Source: Ramlibacter ginsenosidimutans (GTDB lineage Bacteria; Pseudomonadota; Gammaproteobacteria; Burkholderiales; Burkholderiaceae_C). Taken from it: 64,000 nucleotides of DNA. The stretch lies in the NCBI RefSeq assembly GCF_016654015.1, contig NZ_JAEPWM010000001.1, positions 682,001 through 746,000 on the forward strand, read 5' to 3'. Positions 61,927-64,000 of the stretch are shown in pieces. Position 1 is the first letter of the stretch. Each line of letters begins with the position of its first letter. The notes under the pieces are model-generated. The model was not told the origin of the DNA. It saw nothing but the letters and a program-made list of their open reading frames with translations, and did not search any database. The position numbers and the translations under genes were made by a program.

Positions 61927-62409
61927 ATGATCATGCATGAGAGTCTCGAGCGCTTCGCGCAGTGGATCGCGGCAGCCACTGCCGCGGCAGTGGGCGCGTT
62001 CTGGATCCTGCGCACGCAGCGCCGGCGCAGGCAGCGGCAGGAACACGTCGGGCGCCTGGCCGAGGAGATCGTCCAGGTGGCGCAATCCATCGAGGTGGAC
62101 CTGCTCTCGCTGCCGCGGACGACCGAATCCGCGGACCTGGCGCGGCTTGCTGCCGACTGCCGCGTGCGCGCCACGAGCATCGGCAGCAGCCGCTGTCGCA
62201 CGGCGCAGGCGCTGAACCACGCGGTCGGCCAGTTGCACGAGGACCATCGCCGGGTGGTCGACCTGCGCTGGGAGCTCGACGCCGTGATGGCCGAGCGGCG
62301 CACCGGCAAGCCCGCGCCGCGCTCTTGCAAGTTCGCTACCGGCTCCAAGCCGACGCGGTCACGCTGGGCCACCACGGGCCTGCACACGCGCCCCTCCACG
62401 CTCGGCTGA
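61927..62409 (+). CDS. Hypothetical membrane-anchored protein
   Basis: A 160-residue protein with one N-terminal transmembrane helix (about residues 11-28), an Arg-rich cytoplasmic-side segment (RTQRRRRQRQEH) and a helical domain with candidate coiled coil. The last 30 residues are basic and low in complexity. No family recognised; divergent from the YQTD-repeat gene. Confidence 0.5.
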   Translation: MIMHESLERFAQWIAAATAAAVGAFWILRTQRRRRQRQEHVGRLAEEIVQVAQSIEVDLLSLPRTTESADLARLAADCRVRATSIGSSRCRTAQALNHAVGQLHEDHRRVVDLRWELDAVMAERRTGKPAPRSCKFATGSKPTRSRWATTGLHTRPSTLG

Positions 62410-62631
62410 ACCTGCGCGCTCGCGCGCTGACCTTGCGCATTTCGCTGGTGGCGGCCTGCGCAGTTCGCCTCACCCGGTGGCGCGGGGATTGCTTTGATTT
62501 TGCGCCGCACCATTGCGAAGGATTACAGGTTTGCGGGCGGATTTGCACCGCTGCGTCTTCACAGTGTCACGAAGGTCTCCTAGCATGGACCCCGGAGACC
62601 GCGACACGCGATGCAGAAGGAGACCCGCCCC

Positions 62632-62856
62632 ATGACCGCTGCTGATTACCGCATCGAAAGCACGCAACCGATTGCCGGGCGCTTCTGGCCGGCGCAGGGC
62701 TCGCGGCAGTTCGCGGTCAGCGATCGCGCGCTGGCGGTCAGCATCGCGGCGAAAAGCTTCAGTGGCAGCAGCGAAATCCGCGTTGTGCACGTTCCCACCG
62801 GCGAAGTCGTTTTCCGCAAGCCGGCCGACCGGCCGATGGCGAGCGACGAGCCCTGA
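62632..62856 (+). CDS. Small hypothetical protein
   Basis: A 74-residue protein, predicted beta-rich (ALAVSIAAKSFSGSSEIRVVHVPTGEVVFRK). AAGGAG sits 8 bases before the ATG at 62632, a strong ribosome site, so this start is preferred over one seven codons upstream. In frame and size it resembles small cytosolic proteins of Burkholderiales; no function known. Converges with plsC, 12 bases apart. Confidence 0.6.
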   Translation: MTAADYRIESTQPIAGRFWPAQGSRQFAVSDRALAVSIAAKSFSGSSEIRVVHVPTGEVVFRKPADRPMASDEP

Positions 62857-62868
62857 CCCGCCGGCCGC

Positions 62869-63609
62869 TTACGCGCGCTCCCGCAATCGGGCGACAACTT
62901 CGCGCAGGTCGTGCGCCCACGCGCGGCGGTCGCGGCCCTGCGCGGTTTCCGGTTCGCCGAAACGCACATGCGCCTCGAAGGGCGGACCCGCCAGGGTGCG
63001 CCACACCGAGGCGAGCAGCGTGTCGTCGCCCAGGTAGAGCGGCCCCGGACAGTCCTGTCCCGTCCGCCGATCGACGAAGCGCAGCGCCACCGGCTGCACC
63101 GGCACCTCCGCGGAGATCGCGGCCTGGATCAGGTTGCCGTGGAAGGGCAGCAGGTCCTCCCCATCGCCCGTGGTGCCCTCCGGAAACACCGCCACGATCT
63201 CGCCGGCCCGCAGGCTCTCCGCCATGTGGTGCACCACGCGCATCGCGTCGCGCCGCTTCTCGCGCTCGATGTACAGCGTGCCCGCGCCGGTCGCCAGTGC
63301 GCCGATCAGGGGCCAGTGCTTCACGTCGGACTTGGACACGAAGCGGCAGTGACGCGCCGCATGCAGCACCAGGATGTCGAGCCACGACAGGTGGTTGGAC
63401 ACCAGCAGCAGGGGACCTTCCGCCGGCGGGCAGCCCTCCACCCGCAACGGAACACCCAGGATGCGCAGCATCTGCCCGGCCCAGGCCTGCACCGTCGCTT
63501 CGCGCTGTGCCGGCGAGCAGCGCGGGAAGCGGAAGGTGACCGTGATCCATCCGCCCGCCGCATGCGCGAGCGCGCGCGCCAGCTTGCCGACGGCGCCCAG
63601 GGCCTTCAC
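62869..63609 (-). CDS. plsC: 1-acyl-sn-glycerol-3-phosphate acyltransferase
   Basis: A 246-residue membrane-associated enzyme that makes phosphatidic acid from lysophosphatidic acid. The HX4D catalytic motif is NHLSWLD, the glycerol-phosphate site FPEGTTGDGEDLLPFH, and VPVQPVALRF closes the core. It begins at GTG 63609, whose GTGA overlaps the dihydroorotase stop, so the two are coupled. This pyrC-like/plsC pairing is common in Burkholderiales. Confidence 0.9.
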   Translation of the reverse strand: MKALGAVGKLARALAHAAGGWITVTFRFPRCSPAQREATVQAWAGQMLRILGVPLRVEGCPPAEGPLLLVSNHLSWLDILVLHAARHCRFVSKSDVKHWPLIGALATGAGTLYIEREKRRDAMRVVHHMAESLRAGEIVAVFPEGTTGDGEDLLPFHGNLIQAAISAEVPVQPVALRFVDRRTGQDCPGPLYLGDDTLLASVWRTLAGPPFEAHVRFGEPETAQGRDRRAWAHDLREVVARLRERA

Positions 63610-64000
63610 CCCTGCGGAGTGGCGTCGTACGCCAGCTGGCCGCCGACGATCGTATAGCGCACCGCGCCCGGAAGCTCGTGGCCCGAGAACGGCGTGTTGC
63701 GTCCCTGGCTGCGCAGCCGATCCGGGCTGACCGTCCAGTGCGACTGCAGGTCGAAGATGCACAGGTCGGCGATGCCGCCTTCGACGAGCTGGCCGGCGCT
63801 GGCCTGCAAGGTGCCGAGCGCCGGGCCCAGCACGCGCGCGGGTTCGCTCGTGAGCACGGCGAGCGCGCGCGGCAGCCCCACGCCGTCTTCCTGGCCCCAC
63901 TTGAGCGCCAGTCCCAGCAGCAGCTCGAGCCCGGTGGCGCCCGGCTCGGCCTCCGCGAAGGGCAGTGTCTTCGCATCCTCGTCCACCGGCGTGTGGTCCG
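63606..64000 (-). CDS. pyrC: Dihydroorotase, C-terminal part (cut by window edge)
   Basis: The visible 131 codons end the protein and continue past the right edge. DHTPVDEDAKTLPFAEAEPGATGLELLL contains the conserved Asp-His active-site strand of type I dihydroorotases, followed by PARVLGPALGTLQAS and GGIADLCIFDL, the C-terminal small domain. It cyclises carbamoyl aspartate in pyrimidine synthesis, or is the non-catalytic PyrC' homologue that assists ATCase. The missing N-terminus with the HxH motif would decide. Confidence 0.88.
   Translation of the reverse strand, partial: DHTPVDEDAKTLPFAEAEPGATGLELLLGLALKWGQEDGVGLPRALAVLTSEPARVLGPALGTLQASAGQLVEGGIADLCIFDLQSHWTVSPDRLRSQGRNTPFSGHELPGAVRYTIVGGQLAYDATPQG

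Noticed and set aside
60758..61930. 390-codon plus-strand frame
   Set aside because: It overlaps the YQTD-repeat gene antisense and other small genes. Only a short part near 61100 looks protein-like, which is noted as a possible frameshift continuation.

Overview
The window is high-GC DNA with dense, often overlapping genes. Bug/TctC receptors, PcaI/PcaJ/PcaF, DUF1841, a GCAGAGGACGC-type intergenic palindrome and an exosortase/EPS cluster suggest a betaproteobacterium of the Burkholderiales, most likely Comamonadaceae (a Ramlibacter/Variovorax-like organism). That placement is inferred from gene content; no rRNA or housekeeping marker was available.

Region 1 (1-16.7 kb) is aromatic catabolism. 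It holds an amidohydrolase, a Dabb protein, an intradiol dioxygenase of the hydroxyquinol 1,2-dioxygenase type, a divergent LysR regulator overlapping an FAD aromatic hydroxylase, and a maleylacetate reductase whose reading frame runs without a stop into a NylB-like serine hydrolase. Two 6PGDH-family dehydrogenases and a Bug receptor follow, then pcaF, pcaJ and pcaI with a divergent IclR regulator. Together these could take hydroxyquinol through maleylacetate and 3-oxoadipate to succinyl-CoA and acetyl-CoA. An MFS transporter and a DHDPS-like lyase close the block.

Region 2 (16.8-24.6 kb) is general: DUF1841, DUF4142, a ClC-CBS channel, a diheme cytochrome c, a MoxR/unknown/GNAT/VWA operon and tRNA-Arg(CCT).

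Region 3 (25-59 kb) is a large exopolysaccharide and protein-sorting island. A LuxR regulator precedes a 1.06-kb tandem duplication, each unit carrying a cupin piece, a conserved leader and an exosortase-type surface protein. Then come an EpsA-like regulator, a TPR lipoprotein, an ExeA-like ATPase, a tyrosine autokinase, a Wzz-like chain-length protein, an outer-membrane barrel, a Wza-like exporter, a VPLPGA-CTERM protein, an initiating sugar transferase, an XrtD-EpsI fusion exosortase and several glycosyltransferases. The distal half looks more AT-rich. It carries the Wzy-like polymerase, the Wzx-like flippase, two acyltransferases, a methyltransferase, a 2OG oxygenase and two paralogous secreted proteins that look like clan GH-A glycosidases. 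This half appears to be the variable, glycan-specific part of the locus.

Region 4 (59.6-64 kb) has a cyclic-nucleotide-binding protein without a DNA-binding domain, several small unknown genes, plsC and the 3' part of a dihydroorotase gene. The most noteworthy signals are the reductase-hydrolase fusion, the duplicated exosortase-substrate unit with a leader better conserved than its neighbouring coding sequence, a TGGAGCTATTGG-like element recurring through the EPS island, and the paired GH-A-like proteins.
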